Origin: Burhinus oedicnemus | Lineage: Eukaryota; Chordata; Aves; Charadriiformes; Burhinidae | Length of the DNA: 64,000 bases | Assembly: GCA_008921705.1 (NCBI GenBank) | Contig: VFFE01006593.1 | Location: forward strand, 897,036 to 961,035 | Reading direction: 5' to 3' | Shown here: positions 12,601-27,600 of the stretch, in pieces | How positions within the stretch are numbered: the stretch's first letter is position 1 | Layout: every line of letters begins with the position of its first letter | Position numbers and translations under genes: made by a program | Notes under the pieces: generated by a model | The model's input: the letters and a program-made list of their open reading frames with translations, nothing else | Told to the model about the DNA's origin: nothing | Database searches by the model: none

Positions 12601-15600
12601 TTTTACAACCTGGAACATGGCTGTGTTTTGATTTGCTGCACCATTGTCTTCGGATGCTACTGATTTACATAAATAACACATGGAATGTGAAATCTGGCAT
12701 GAGCTAAAAGGCTGTAGGACCTCGGGGTAGGTCTGCCACCCTGTGCTTCAGAAGGCTCCCTGCAAATCAGCCTGCACTCAGGTGCAGCTGCACTTCCAAC
12801 AGCTGAAAACTACAGTCTGAGCACCTGAGGGAGGGAGCGTCAGCCTCCCAGCCTGGGAGTATTAAACAGCAACTGCTTCTGATGCCTATCTATCACCGTC
12901 TATGCAACTCGTCCTGAGATCGGCACTGACAGCGCAGAGGCTTTAAATCACACTTTGGAGGGAGGTTGGTTCCCCCATGCCCAGGTTCAGTAGGGGAAAT
13001 AGGAGGTGGTATAAACCTGGTGAGACACAAGCAGGGAAGACAGTTATGGAGCTCAGCAGAGTGCTGTGTTTTCTCCCTGGGCAGTAACTGTGCTGTGCCA
13101 GCGGATGAGACATTCGGGCTGTCATGGCTGCATCCTGTTCAGACATAGCCCAGGTAGTCAGCTGGCAGGTTTGTGACTGCTTAGCCTCGGTCTCCTTCCA
13201 CAGCACGGCAGAAGACACCTGCATCGGGGGACTGTGGGATGAGCTATCCCTGATCTCAGCCTGCTCTATGGCAGAGAGCGCCCCGGCCCTGAAGCATGGC
13301 ATTGAGAGGTTTCGGTATTCACCAAGGCAACCACACATCCTCTTACCATCCATGCTGAGGCATTTTGGAATCTGGTTAAGTCCTTCTTCTCAACAACCTT
13401 CATTGCCAGTCACGGCACAGCTAGTGAGCAGCTGCATCGGAAAGGCATTTCCTTTATTGGTTTTAAACCTTTTCACTTTTCAATCCATACAGAACGTAAG
13501 GGAGTCTGCACTGGGTGCCCCAGTCTGGACCATACTGTTCACAGTAAACAAGCTCAAATCCCACCATTATAAACACAGCAAATTCCCCTAGGCACCTTGC
13601 CAGCAACTACTGAGCCTCGGGAGTCTCAAAACAAGTGATGTTTGAAAAGTGCCCACTAGGCACTGGATTTTGTCAGAGAATTGCATCAGCTCGTACCTCT
13701 GTAAGGGACATATTTCACATTATTTTGTCACCCTTGCTGGCAGGAGCATCAGAGGATTGCCTGTGGTATGCTGGCTGGGAATATGCTTCTCATTTGCAAT
13801 GAAGTCAAGGTGGTGCGGAGGATATGGCTGTTATGAGCTGTCACAGCTGGAACTACCAGATACCAGAAAAGCAAAGCAGTTCAGAGAGGGCTGAGCTGTG
13901 AAAATTGGGATTTGTATAAAAAAAAAAAAAAGTTTTGCTAGAAGTGTGGGTATACAAATGAAATGAAAAAAAAAAAAAAGAGTAAAAGAGTTACAGGAGC
14001 TGAAACCAGAAGGAAAGAGCAAATGATGAGCGCGCAGGTCAACCAGAGAAACGCTGTACAAGGTGGAAGAACTGAAGACATAGGGTCTGCTTGCCTCTTT
14101 ACATGCCTGTGCACAGCACACTGAGATGTGAGCAAGGAACAGACCAGCTGTGCCTGTGTGGAAGCTGCTCAGGCAAATGTTGTCTCATCTCCAGTGCCAG
14201 ACACAGCTCTATCCACTGTGTGCAAGCACATATGGACAAATGCTCAAAAGAGACCATTTTTTTAATCTTAGTGCATAGAGAATGCCAGCCCAACAGCATT
14301 TGGAAATGCTTTGGAAATATATTTTGAAAAATATTTTCTGTTTTGTTCTCGCCCAGTGGCTATGTAGACTGTGCCAAATGTGCTTGCTACCCACTGCTAT
14401 AAATGAAGCCTGTGATACTCCTTATAAGCTTTTTATGAAGACAGACTTGATTTCAAGTTATACCTTTCTTTGCTTTTCAGAGCTGTTTGAATGTCCTGGT
14501 GTACTACTTCTCTCCTTGAAGAGAGCCTCTTCATCTTCTGCATTCCTCTCCTACATGTGAAATCCTCCACTGCCAATGATTTACCATGTCTCTACTATGT
14601 CACCCACATCCCAAGGTACTGTATCATCAGCCACTGACATTCAGTGCTTTATCAGCTCTGAATTTAGCTCTTTATCAGCTGAGGTTTGAAATTGTATACC
14701 AGTTTTTCAAGGGAATTGCCTCAGTTGGGATCTTTTCAAGGCGCTAGTGCAGGTATTTATTTAGTGGGAATTTAATTATCCATCGCTGTGATACCAGTCA
14801 AATGGCAGTGTTTATCAGCAATTAACCAGCGACAGATGAACCCTCCCAGAAATATAAAAAGAACAACATTGTGGCATGTACGATGATTTTCATTATATAT
14901 TCAACATTCTGCAGCATGATACATTACAGAAAGTGCCATTTTTTCTTTTCAATTGCTCTGAAAATCTACCAGCAGGCACCTCTGGGAGGTTTCTCATTTC
15001 ATTCAAGGCACATTTATTTAAAATGGGTATGGAGAATAAACAGGACAGCTGAGCAAATGGTATGGAATGAAGAGGGGGAATCATGAACAATAGATTTGAT
15101 TTTCAGTGCCATGACAACAATTTCTGTGCACGACATATATGAAATTAGGCAAAGTCCTGCCGCAGAGTGGACAAGTTGAGGCACTGAAGTAATTAGGACA
15201 TGGGCAAATGCATAATAGGGAGCTGCTTGTGCTGCCCACAGCAGAAAGATTCTTGCTTACATTAAGGTCCCACCAAGAGTACTTGCCAAGCTCAGCAAGG
15301 GAGTGTTCTTAGTATAACAAGATTGGTATTTCAAACATACAGGCTATCACGGCCTCGAGCAGAACGCACCAGACTCCACTCTTTTTGCCTGAGAGGGCTG
15401 TGTTGACTTAAAGGGCATCTGTCAAAGCTGTGCTTTGTGGAAGCCACATTTTACCACACAGTGAATATTGTAGTACTTTTGTGAAGGTCTGCTACCTTAA
15501 ACTCACAAGGTATAACCCGCTTCACATTTCTTGCATGCATTGAAGCTGGCCTCTTGTTCTTGCTCAGAGCAGGGCAAGCACTGAGCAGAGCCCTCACAGG

Positions 15601-18600
15601 GTGTTGATAAAAAATCATGCCAGCATTAAAAATTAATGCACTCTCAAAGGCTCAGGTCTAAGCCAAATTAGAAACAATTTCTCTGGAGCACTTTCCCTCA
15701 GTAAAGGCTGTAGTGACTAGCCACTTCAGAGACAGAGCGGGTAAAAAGTATTTTACATTATTGGCTTTTTTGGGGTCCACTTTTTTACCGTGGCAATAGT
15801 GTGCTTCACTATGTGCTTCTTACTTAAGAAATGAGCAGTACTAGTTTTTCTCATATCTAAAATATAATCAGTTCAAGCACAGAGGAGTGACAGAGGACTT
15901 CAAACTAACATGTGAAGATCTGAGAAAGCCCTAAAAACTGAAACTGGATACTCAGGATATAAATATCTAAGTTATTTTTACTGTGTATTCCATTAGTGCT
16001 CCAGATAGTCTAAAAATGATCATACTCCAGGCAGAACACAAAAACATAGAGGTGCATTTATCTATGTATGAGTGGTGTCTAAGCACACAACACCTAAGTT
16101 CTTTCACACAGCACAAGATGGCAGAGAAAAGGAGAATATAACAGAGTAAGAATGGAAAATAGACAGGTTCGTACCATGGGTAAGTCTTACTTTCTCTTCT
16201 GCCTTATGAAGAGCAGCTGTGAGTGGTATGACTTGCCCAGTTCACCCCAGCTTGGAGACAACACACTGACATTGAGCAGTTTGACTGTGCCCTCTGCTGT
16301 TAACAGAAATACAGAAAGGACTTACGTGTCTTGGAAATGGTTTCCAGGTGAACCAAAATGGATTTGTTTCTTGAATCAAACATTTCTCCAAACTTGTCTA
16401 AGCATGCTTGCAGCTGCAAAAACAAAGGTAAATGAGAAAATTAATACATTGCCCTTTCTTTGTTTGCAAAAACACAGCCCCAAATGCCACAAAACAACGA
16501 CTGCAACTCATGGAATGAAACAGCCTGAAAATGGTTATTTATCTGTCGCTTGAAACAATTTGTCCAGCTGTTCATTGCAACCCCAAAGGAGGTCTGGAAT
16601 AGCTCAAAAGGCTCATGAAATGTTGCAGACATCTTAACAGATTCAAAATAGAGATACTGATCTGTAAAATAGGATTAATAACAACACTCAAATTAATTAT
16701 TAAAAGGGGGGGGAAGAGTCCTTTGCCTTCAGAAAGTAAGATCACATCGTATTTACTTGTTTCTGAGAGCAGACTACTTTCTTCAGGCATAAGGAAAGAG
16801 AACTGATATTTGCAGACAGCCATTACAGCCTGTTCCTGCTCCCAAGCCCTAGAGAAATTCCACTACTGACTCTGAGGCAAGGCCCTAAAGACTTTGACTC
16901 TAAAGACAGGCCACAAAGACAATGCTATCTGCAAAAAAAAATGACAGTTATTGGTTTAAAGTATTTGAGTGCTCAATACAAACAGTGTAATAATTCAAAT
17001 ATCTGCACAGTAAACGAGAGAAGGGGAATGTTCTGTAGCATTTCTAACTTATTATTTTGCACTCTGAATTTGAATTAACTTACCCCTTGAAGCCTGTCTT
17101 TGATACTGGAAATAAAGGTGCTTAAAACCTCACTAAAATGAAAACAACATGTATAAAACAGACATGTAAGTTACTGAAATAGAAATTGAAAAGATCACAG
17201 TAAACATGAGACATGAAACACTACAAGGCGTAGCCTAGTGCGTAATATAAGCACAGAAATGCTTACTTCAGGGGGCGTAACCTGTTGAAGTCACCTTACC
17301 TGTTTAAGGAAAGCATGGATTCTGCTATGTAGAGTAAGAAAAAAAAAATATACACACATGCACATACGTATCATATACATTAATTTTTTTTTTTTTTTAA
17401 CTCTCCCATTTTAGGCCTAGCATTTGTGCCTCTCTCAAAAGTTTTAGTTGGCATTTAGACAACTGTCCCTTAGCTTCTGGGGTGTTACCACTGCGCTATC
17501 TGCTCCGGAAGGACCGAGCCTTGGCAGAGGTGACGTGCCAGTTGCTGGGATACATGCGTATTATATTTGGACTAAAATAACTGTGGGAAAAATATGGGAA
17601 AAGCTTCAGCATCAACAAAACCCAAGCCAGGAAGAACAAACACTGCAAATCCTTTTCTCCTGAGATTACGCCTGTGGTTTCTGTTATCCGTCCTTTTAAG
17701 TTGAGCAAGCCTATCAGGAACCAGGCTATATTCATGATTAACCTATCAAACCAAAATGCAAACACGGTTGCTAAGCAAAGTGATAACCTATTTCCTTTCT
17801 GAAGATTCGGGTCATTTTAAATCAATCATTTAGAGATCCAAATTGCAACAACCAAAAAGGTGAAGGCCAAGTAGAGTCTAGTTATGAGAATTAGGCAGGG
17901 CTTCTGAAGTCTTTCTAGCCTTATGGAAAGGAAGATACTCATTTTATTAGTCAAACTTGCGGGGGATACAGTTGATAAATTATACGTTTATCTTTGTAAA
18001 GATAATAAAGCTATTTCTATAATAAGGCTTCTAATCTGGGAGTGAATCTGGAGTGTAGGAAGGACCATAATTCATTTAAAGAAGAAATAAAGGATAATTA
18101 ACAGTTCTGCCTAAACATTTTAAACTATTTGTTCATTTCTCATAATTCACTTACAAAACCCCTCCTCTTCTCTAATAGGCACTAGAGAATCAAATTCTGC
18201 ATTATCAGAAGCATAGTGTCCATTGCAGAAGAGAAAAAGATACACAGCCTGATTTGATCAAAGGCTTTTAACAAAAATGTGTTTCACTTTGGATGTTACA
18301 TGACAAAATGTACAGAGCTAAGAATTATTTATAGGTGCACTGGGGAGTTTGCCATCTTTCATTTTTGAGCTTGAAACTGTTAATTTGTTCCTTAAAGTCC
18401 TTTAGGACCTACATGTACATTTAATTCTTGTCATCTGACAAAGAGCAGATGCAAATTACATTAGCAAATTACACTTGTCTGTTACCAAAACCACAATATA
18501 GAAAAATCTTGTGTACAAGTAAAATTCTAGTGATACGTGCAGATTTATAAAGGTGTGATCATTGCATCTTCCACTGCACAAACATATATTTGGCAATCTC

Positions 18601-21600
18601 CTCATCTGTCCTAAATGTAAAGGCTGTCCTCAGAGCCCCTTTGATCAGTCCCAACACAGTCTATAATATTTTGAGAAATATGGGCTTTCGCAGAGAATCA
18701 ATACAGAAAAAAACCCCTGCGGATCAGATAAAGAAGGACAAAGGTAAATTAGGTTAGAGTTTTGTTGTTCCTTGTGGCTTATGGCTGAGTGTGTTACATA
18801 AATCGTGTTGCAAATAAACTCTATTCTCTTATCCTGTGACTTTTTCCAAGAAAGGATTATCTAAAATCTGGAAGTATACTTTTCTTGAAGAAATATGTCA
18901 TGTATGACTTTTAAGAGGGGAAGAAGGAGCTGCAGGGAGTGATAAACCACCAGCACAGAAAAAATTCCCAATGGATGTCTACATACCGATCATATTTGTC
19001 CTTTATTTTGTTCTTATTCACTTCAAAATTTTCAAAGACACTTTTCATTTTTCCTGCACCAAAATTAAGTGAACCTTTTTCTTTTGTATCTTCATCAAAT
19101 AACTGTGGTTTTGTCTGGTATTTGGTAAAAATACTGGGCTCGCTCTGTTGCACAAAAGAAAGAAAAATGTTGAAGTATAAAAATAATCAGAACATTAATT
19201 TGCAAAAAAACATATGTGTACGAAGTGCTTTGCAGACAGAGATCACAGTGATTGGACGTGACAGATCAGATTGGATGAGGAGATTAAGAATTTCATGAGA
19301 TTATGGCTCACTTAGTGTGCCTAGTTAGATTGACTCCCTGTGGAACTAAGACCCAGCTGGAATTCCTCCACACTCTGGCTTTTCTCTCATCTTGAGGATT
19401 TTGAGTTGGTTGCAATCATCAGGTATGCAGATTTTTTCCTGTGTGCTCAACACAGAGACTATAGATTAATTCCAGTGATCTTGGAATTGTGGAAAAGTTA
19501 AAGATGTCAGTGGGAACTCCCAGGACACCAATCTAAAGAAAATCCTATTCAGGTTCCTGGGGGATGACATCATTTTGCTGCCAACTAGCAACATCACCAG
19601 ACTGTAGATCAGTTTTTCACATGCTTCAATATACATATCAGAACAAGAAATTTAATATTAATATGAAAGCTGTAAAGACCTTCTTCACTCTACAAACTTT
19701 CCAGACACTGTGTGACCAAAATGGAAATGCCTTTTCCTTAAACCATAAGAAAAAGGAAACTCCATTAAATTGTTTTTTGTCATTGTGAAGAGTGCATTTC
19801 CTTTTTTGTGTCTGATGAAAAGCTGCTACAGTTAATGGACAAGATCTCCAGCAAAATGCAGAGGACAGCAGGTAGGACCTGGAACTGAAGGACAGCTTAG
19901 GGCCATCGAGCTGGCACCACTGCTCTTTCCTAATCTTTGCTCTCAAGTGTCTTTACTCGGATCTGGTGCTATCTGTTAGCAGTGCAGGAACTATTTTAGT
20001 GAGGCTAGTAACATCAGAAACCATGTACTGTAAGAGAAAGGTTTTGAGTGTAGAAGCTCTTCATCCAAAATTGTTCAAGCATCTGCCATAACAATACAGC
20101 AAGGTAATTTTCAGTCAGTGGAAGTAAATACTGAATACCTCTGTCATTCTTGCAGAAAGCTAATGAAGAGAAGCACAGTATTTTTCACAGAAGGAATAGA
20201 TGGAATATTTTACCTTAGCTAGGTGGTCTAAAGACATTAGCTTGAGAATAATTTAATATTATTTCAGTAATTTAAAAATGTGATTGAAGAAAACAATACC
20301 TATCCCAATAATAATTGTTAGCAATCTGTTATAAATACTAGGTTTTCAGTCAACCAGGCTGCTATTTTGTCTAGTCACGTAAATATGTATATGGATCAAG
20401 AAGATACTTGATTTCAGCAGTTACTAACATTTGTAAATGTTACCACCTGATTTCAGCATTTTCCATTAACTTTGAATGGTGGCTGTGTGCCTGCACAGGG
20501 CTGAACGAGAGCGAGACTCACGTCCTGGGAGTTGTGCTGTCCCAGCTGCGTGCCCAGCTCCAGCGGCGCTGCTGCTGACTGCACATTCTCTGGGCAGAAC
20601 TGGGAGCCGAAGAGCAGCTGAGAATCGCTCAAACTTGAGTAGTCGCTAGGGGCGCTGCTCCGGATGGAAAACTTACTAGGCCTGAAATGGGGCAGAGTGG
20701 GTTGTGAATGAGTCTCAAGCAATTAAAAAGCCAAACAGAATTTCCTACACGAGCTGCTGGAACTGTTCAAGCATGGTCCACCCCAACATGTTCATTTTCA
20801 CTCTCCACTCGGAGGGTACGTTCCTATATCTGCATAATGTTTAACAGCATGTAGTTTTGCTACGCAAAGCCAACTAGCTTATCGTAAACTGCCACATCCA
20901 TATGAATGCAGTGTGGTAGCTCTGCATTCACCTTGCAGGGGTAAAAGTGTTTCTCCAGAATGTCCTGCAGACAAAAGACCAAAACCAGGACTGGCCAGCT
21001 AACTCAGTTCATCCTACCTGTCTAGTCAGTCAGTCTTATTTTAAGGGACACCTTGGGGTTTACTCCTAGCAAGTGCTGGGTCTCTCCCTTTTCACTACTC
21101 TGGATAATAATTTCTGTTGTAACTCAGATGCTGCTCAGCTTATTTGGAAGGCAGTTCCAAAAGAGTAAACCTTTTCGACTGATAGTTGACATTCGAGCAT
21201 TTATTCTCCAGATGCCTTAGGTCTGACACACTGAAACAACAAATAAATAGGTAGCATATGGATCTGAATTGTTAGAAATATTTCAGACATAATAACATGC
21301 TACTCAAAAGTTCTCTTCTTTCCCTGAGTGTCACCCAAATAAACCTTTTCCATCTAGCCTTGACTTTGTGCTACATTGTTCTGATCCTACTCCTCTTCAG
21401 AGACACGGCTTCTACCGCTCTATGGACTGGGACCATGGCATGGTACCAGCTTTCCTCAGCCAAGGGTTGCTTCTCATTCTGTCAGAGACTGGCTTCAATT
21501 TTTTGCTAGCAAAGATACAGCCTTTTTTCATTTCATTTTTCACATGACCACTATTCCATTGCTCCACGTCCACAAGGTCTGACTGAGTGCTTAGGCTAGG

Positions 21601-24600
21601 TCCAAACATCAGAAAAGCCAGGCCAGGTTTATACTCTCAGTTCTTGCTGGTTTTTAAGCTACCAAAATGGAGAGATGTGTTGCTGTCTTTGGAACTGCGA
21701 ATCACAGACCAAAATTCATGAAAGAGACTCTTGCACAGGGTTTTCCTTCCATATCAAATCATGTAAGTAAAGGAGAAGGAACAGGAGACTAATTCATATG
21801 TATAATAAAAGATGAGGACCCCAACATTTATTAGCAGTGACGTGTTCGGTTGATCCCCAGTTTTGGAAAGAGTCCAAACATCATATGCACAACAGGGAAG
21901 GGATTTAGTAGCACTACTTGAACTGCTTAGTCTCCCTCTTCATTATATAGTGGTGTCAGTGACAATATCGTATTAATACTTACTTTTGGCTTTGAGCTCA
22001 TGGAGTACACTGAGCTGCAGGCAAAAATAGATGAGGTATGGGTTTCTGGATTCTCTAAAAGCCTGATAAATCTCTCTGAATTAAAAAATTCTCCCTTGAT
22101 CTGCCTCTGGACCCCAAATCTACTAAGAATAAAATCTGAATACAACTTTTACTAGCACAACTTCTTGTCTCCATGTCAGCTAAGCTCAAAAAAAAAAAAA
22201 TTCTTAATCTACAGCCAGCATGTCAGGGAGAGATGTGAGCACATGGGCTGCCATGACCCCACATGGGCAGGACCCTTGCTTGCAATGCGAGTATCACATC
22301 TCCTGCACCAGTTTTCTAAATCCTCCTGTCTTCTAGCCAAAAATGCTCCCTCTTAGTTTAAGTAAGGGTTTTTATAATCCCTAAGTGCCTGTCAAACACC
22401 TTTAACAGTGCCTGGTACAACTGGTGAATATCACATCCCGTAACCTGCTCATGTTCTCAGTCCCTTCACATTACTTAATGCTTGAAGTACAAGATTCCTA
22501 TAACAAAGAGTTTTATGACCAGTATTTTGAGGAGTATTGAGCTGAGAGGACTGTATGAACCACGTGACTTCCCAGGCTCACTCTGCATGGACACTATGAC
22601 CAAAGGCAGCTGTCAGCTGTTCTGGAGCCTAATTTTTCTGTTTGAAGTCCACTATCTCAGTGGTTGGTTTAGGGACGATGGCACTTCCATAAATTAGGGG
22701 GAGGGAGACGAAACAGATGTCTCTTTTGAATACACTCATTCCCCTGAGCAACACATTTCTTTCTCCCTTGCTTAACACTGCTGGCAATTAATTTACTAAC
22801 AAGACCATCTGGGCAAGACATGAGCCTGGCCATGCTTGGCCCAGGCCTATCTGTGACAGCGAGATCAGACAACTATAATCAGATCCATGATCAGGCAGCC
22901 ACAGCTCTTCTAACCGCCTGACCATTCCCTTCAGGATGCCTGAGCTGCAGGGATGCATGCTCTATCCTAAATATAAACCCTTCCTTATAAACAGTGAGGA
23001 AGCATCCTAGATATTTAATCCCAGTTAGAAGTCCCTCCTAGGTGATGCAATAGTTTATCTCAGGAGAACTTTTAGCGTTCTGCTAACACGAGCTATTCCC
23101 CGAATCGTTCATGCGTTTGCGTCTATAGTGTTCCTGTGGTATTTGCACTAGCATGTGCATCCAAAGCAAAACCAGGTTTAGATGTGTAAGACAAGTGCCA
23201 TTGCAAGTCCTTGTTAGGTCCAAAAAATGCTAAATCATCTTCTGCTGACCAATGGAACAGTTTATTTTTCCCACCTAGCTTTATGCAAGGTATTGCAATA
23301 TTGGCAACTCTAACCCGTTCTGTAATATGAGCGTGATCTAAAAAATCTCCGGCCCTCTGCATATCTGGGGAGTCAGCTAGTTCTTCACAGTCTCAGTTTC
23401 CCTGTTGTCAGTGGGAATTCCCCTCCACAGGAGAAGTTAGATCTTTCGGAAGCCTCTTTCATTTTTCTAAGTTCCAATTTCCACTTCCAAATATTTTAGC
23501 ACAACCCTGTGCAAATGTTCACCTTTCATTCAAAGGTTCTACCTTGCCCCCAAACAGCTGTCAGATACAACACACCAAAAGAAACACAGCACGCAATATA
23601 TACCCCCTTCTTGTGTTTCCTAGATGTTTCTAGGGGCATTGACAAGCTAAAAATTCATAACTATAAATTGTCATAGGCCTTATTGGTCTTTTTTAAAATT
23701 GGTAATTTTTACTCTGTTGTTTGCATCCATCCTTATGTGCCAACACCAAGGTTTCAGAGTCAGTTGGAAAAGCAAACTGAATCTTTTATGATTTGCAAAA
23801 TAACATTTATCCACAGGGCTGCTGTAAGTGATCTTATTTGGTTCTGTCATCCCCACTGAAACTGTGCCAACATCCCTCTTCTTCCCAAGCACTGTGGCTA
23901 AAGCTCACTTACGCCTTACGCCTTCCTGACATATCTCTTCAAAGGGAGTAAAGCCTTTTTCCCAAAGAAGAGATCTTTTTCTCCTGGTCATAATCTTGAG
24001 TAGGATCAGTGCCATAAAGTTCCTTTTCTCCTGATTCCCCTCCAGAAAATCTCCCAGCCCTTTCTGCTCCTCCTCATTTAATGACCAGGGCTGCATCACA
24101 ATAAATCCAATTGAAATTCTGGGAGCTGCTGTTCACCTGCTCTTCCTCCTGGCTTTAGTCTGTATCTATAGGAACTGGCTCTAGCTCTGCTATGCTGCTC
24201 TTGTCGTCACTATTTGCTGCCTGCCAATGTGTTCAGCAAATGAGCAAGGATCAGCGTTGGCTTTGGGTGCAGAGGAACTTCAGCATCCAGGGGCCTGGAG
24301 GAGTTTAAATCAAGGAGTTCTAGCTGCTATTTGCAGCTTCCAGCCATTGGCCATCTCTTCACTGGGAATGGCCACAGAGTAAAATTATTTTTCTGCTTTC
24401 TGTCCTCTGGAATGGTGTGACCTGCTTGCTGCAAATAATTTCCACCATATCCTAAAAGGAATTTCTACAAACAGATTTTGGTGCTGGCCCTAATGCATTA
24501 ACCACAACAAAATCCTGTTCGGTTATTCAGCTCAAACGCTGCTTCCAGTTTCCAGATTTCAGGCTGAAAGTCCTTCTGGTCTTGTTTTAATTCCTCAAGG

Positions 24601-27600
24601 TCATTTTTACTTTCTATGAGCCACTCCATTATTCATTCGGCTGTGATTCAATACTGCCCAGACATTCCTCACCTTGGAAACCGCGTTAGCCCTTTGTCCT
24701 GAGCCGGTCACCGGGGCTTGCAGGGCCTTTTTCTTAGGAGGAGATTGGGATTTCCATGGAGCAGCCCTGTTTACTTACACAAAACGTATCCCCGACCACA
24801 TTAAGAATTAGACATCTGGAGATGCACCCCAGTCTGATGCCATCTTCCAGCCTGCACTTACAGCCCGGTTTCTCATTCCTCCAAGGCTTCGGATTTTTAT
24901 GGCTGCTCTCTCAGTCTTTGTCCTGCCAGTGTCCTCTATTTTCTGCCTATTCTGGGACCTTAAGGTGACTTCAAAATACATGACCCTGCTATGTGGGATG
25001 GAATTTCATGGGATAATGGATTGAGTGAGGTTGTTAAATTTGGAAGCTTTTTCTCAACAGCAGAAATAAGTCATAGAGAGTAATGGCCCAAGTAGGCCTT
25101 AACTTACAGCATCCTTTTTGAATGCCTCTTTAATATTTTCATCATATATTGGCCTTACGTACTCTCTGGCAGGCTTTCTGCATCTGATGTCTTTGGAAGT
25201 AGGTATATTAGTAGCTTTTATGCCTTTAGCAAGCTACTGCTTTTCTTACAGAACAAGAAAATTCTCATAACTTCAATTTAACATAATAACACACTGGTTT
25301 CTATTTTTGATTGTCTTTCATTTCTTGAAGGATGCCTTCACATTTTCAGTAGTCGTCTTTACCATGTCACTCCAGTACTGGTCCTTCTTGCATCTGATCT
25401 GAGAGCTGGTATGCATTTGTTCTGAGCTCCAACATGAGGTCTAAATAATCTCTATGCCTCAGGCAAGCATTTAACCCTTTTGCCTGTCCAGTTTAATTTC
25501 TTTTTTAAAAAGCTTCCTTATTACTATGTCAGTGTCTTTTTTGAAATTAAACAGTAGTGGATTTTTTTGCTTCTGTTCCTCCTACAGAGATGTTGACGCC
25601 AGTTCACCACTGTCACTTTCATGGTAGCACTACAGGAGCAATACCCTGAACGCTCAGGACCAAGGCAAGACATGTCGCTTCCCTGGGGAGTTCCCTGGCT
25701 GAGGCAGGTATTTATGGTGTCTGAAAATGTACTTTCAGTATCACGCCCCAGTGACGCTTATCCAGTCAATAAAAGGCTGATTGAAGCATCATTGCATTTA
25801 CTGCTCCTGTTCTCACATCCTCCGCGATCTTTCTTTGCCTGCCCTTCCGGCTGGGCAGGCAGCAGCGCTGCTCTAATGCGGCACTTTCCCTAATGAAGTC
25901 TGGCATTTCAATCCACAAAAATTGTGTTGTTTGTTGATACACTTAAATTGAGTCTAAGTTTTCTCCACCGTATAGCTGTCATTCTATCCATGTGACCCTC
26001 TCCCACCTTCTTAAATAATTGGCATCCCTGATATTACTGTGTCCAACTAGATAATCTGCCTTCTCCTGCATTTCTAGGATCTCTATTATGTCAATATTCT
26101 TACACAAAACCAGGAAAAACAGGGACTTTGGTTCCCCCACTCTGTTTCTCTGGCTGCTAGCGGTTACGAAGAAGCACGTGTGTGTATGACAGATAGACAA
26201 TGAATAAAACCCAGTGCAATCTTGGGCTTCTGCAGAACCGCTGCCATAAGGGTATTTTGTCACTGGAGCTCTGCATTTTTTAGGGACCTGGTGGCAGCTG
26301 CTCTCAGAAGTAACACCCTGACTCGAACTTGCAGAGAACTCACAGCATGATTCATACCCTGCCTAGATTATATGCTGATTTTATGTTTAATTTTTAAAGC
26401 TCCCTGAAAGACAGTATTCTGGGGATTATACAGCATACCCTGCTGCAGTGAGAAAGGTTTCTAGTAACAGAAGTGAGCTGAGAAAAAGGAATCAACACCT
26501 CTTCCCCCTATTTCAAATACACACACGCATGCACACGTTCCTATGAGTAACTTTTTTTTCCTTTAGAAAAAAGTTAATTCTCCTCTTGAAAACCTTCTCC
26601 CCCTTCTTCCAAAAACACAGCTGCATTTTCAGTAACTTTTTATGCCCTTTTTGGCCCTTTTGAACTCGCTTGCAAAAAATGTGGAATGCTGAGCAGTGGG
26701 TGTTAAAATCTTGTCTGTATTTTCTTCCTGCATTAACAAATGAGTTAAAACGGAAGACTTTGTAGCTGACCGGATACTTGGGAGGAGGAAGGAATTCAAG
26801 TGATCCCTTTCCAAACAGGCACATGTACTTATTCCACTCATTTCCTTTCCTATTGCACGACTCCACAGAATGATTTATATATTTTTAAAAAATCTATATT
26901 ATATATTTTTATATAATATAAAAATATAATTATATATAATTCTATTTAATATTATGTATTTTTAATGTAGTCTCTAAATTTTCCCTGCTCAGTCTCTGAC
27001 CAGAAAGTCATAGGTTTTCAAACTACTTAGAAGCAACTTAGTGAAAACAAAATTAAAAAAAAAAAAAAAAAAAAAGAAATCTGCAGGTACCAAGAAGACA
27101 ATAGAATTATGCAATGCATATTTATAAAGACAAAGCCATGACAGATATAAACATGTTTTTCCCTGAATTGGCTCCCCTTTGACCCCTGCATCTGTGCAAA
27201 ATTCAATTAATTCATATATATATGACAAGTATTTCTACAATGGGCAAGGAAACTACTATTATGTTTTCATTATCATCCATCATTGTGGTAACATCAGGCC
27301 AAAGAGACAGTATGACTAAAACTGTGAATTTGAACAACAGTTAGTTATGTAAGTGGGTTATTTAACTAACAGAGGCTCAGAGCACCAAATTCATCAATCA
27401 GCTTCTCCAGAGTCAAACAAGGGATAAACCTTGCTCTGTTTCTTAGCCATGTGATGCAAAGGTGATGCTCTGCTGTAAGAAATGCAGCCTATCTTACGTA
27501 TTTGCTCTCTGGATGTTTACATCTAAACCATATTTGCTGTATCACTGTATATTGTAGATGTGAGGAGTTCTAGTTGCTCTTTGACTTCTGCTAGGAAGAA

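Larger units (their letters stand above)
8887..16325 (-). other. IHO1: IHO1 intron 5, AT-rich with an old CR1
   Basis: This 7.4-kb intron separates the exon ending KT (phase 1) from the exon starting LQDALQS, and the reading phase is consistent across it. It holds a degraded CR1 at 10.58-11.25 kb and A-runs near 13.92-13.98 kb. I see no other coding sequence. Confidence 0.6.

Noticed and set aside
17305..17329. A 25-base exon-like stretch in IHO1 coding AESMLSLNR in one frame
   Set aside because: Including it breaks the reading phase. Joining 18987 to 17132 directly keeps the phase and gives the better family match.
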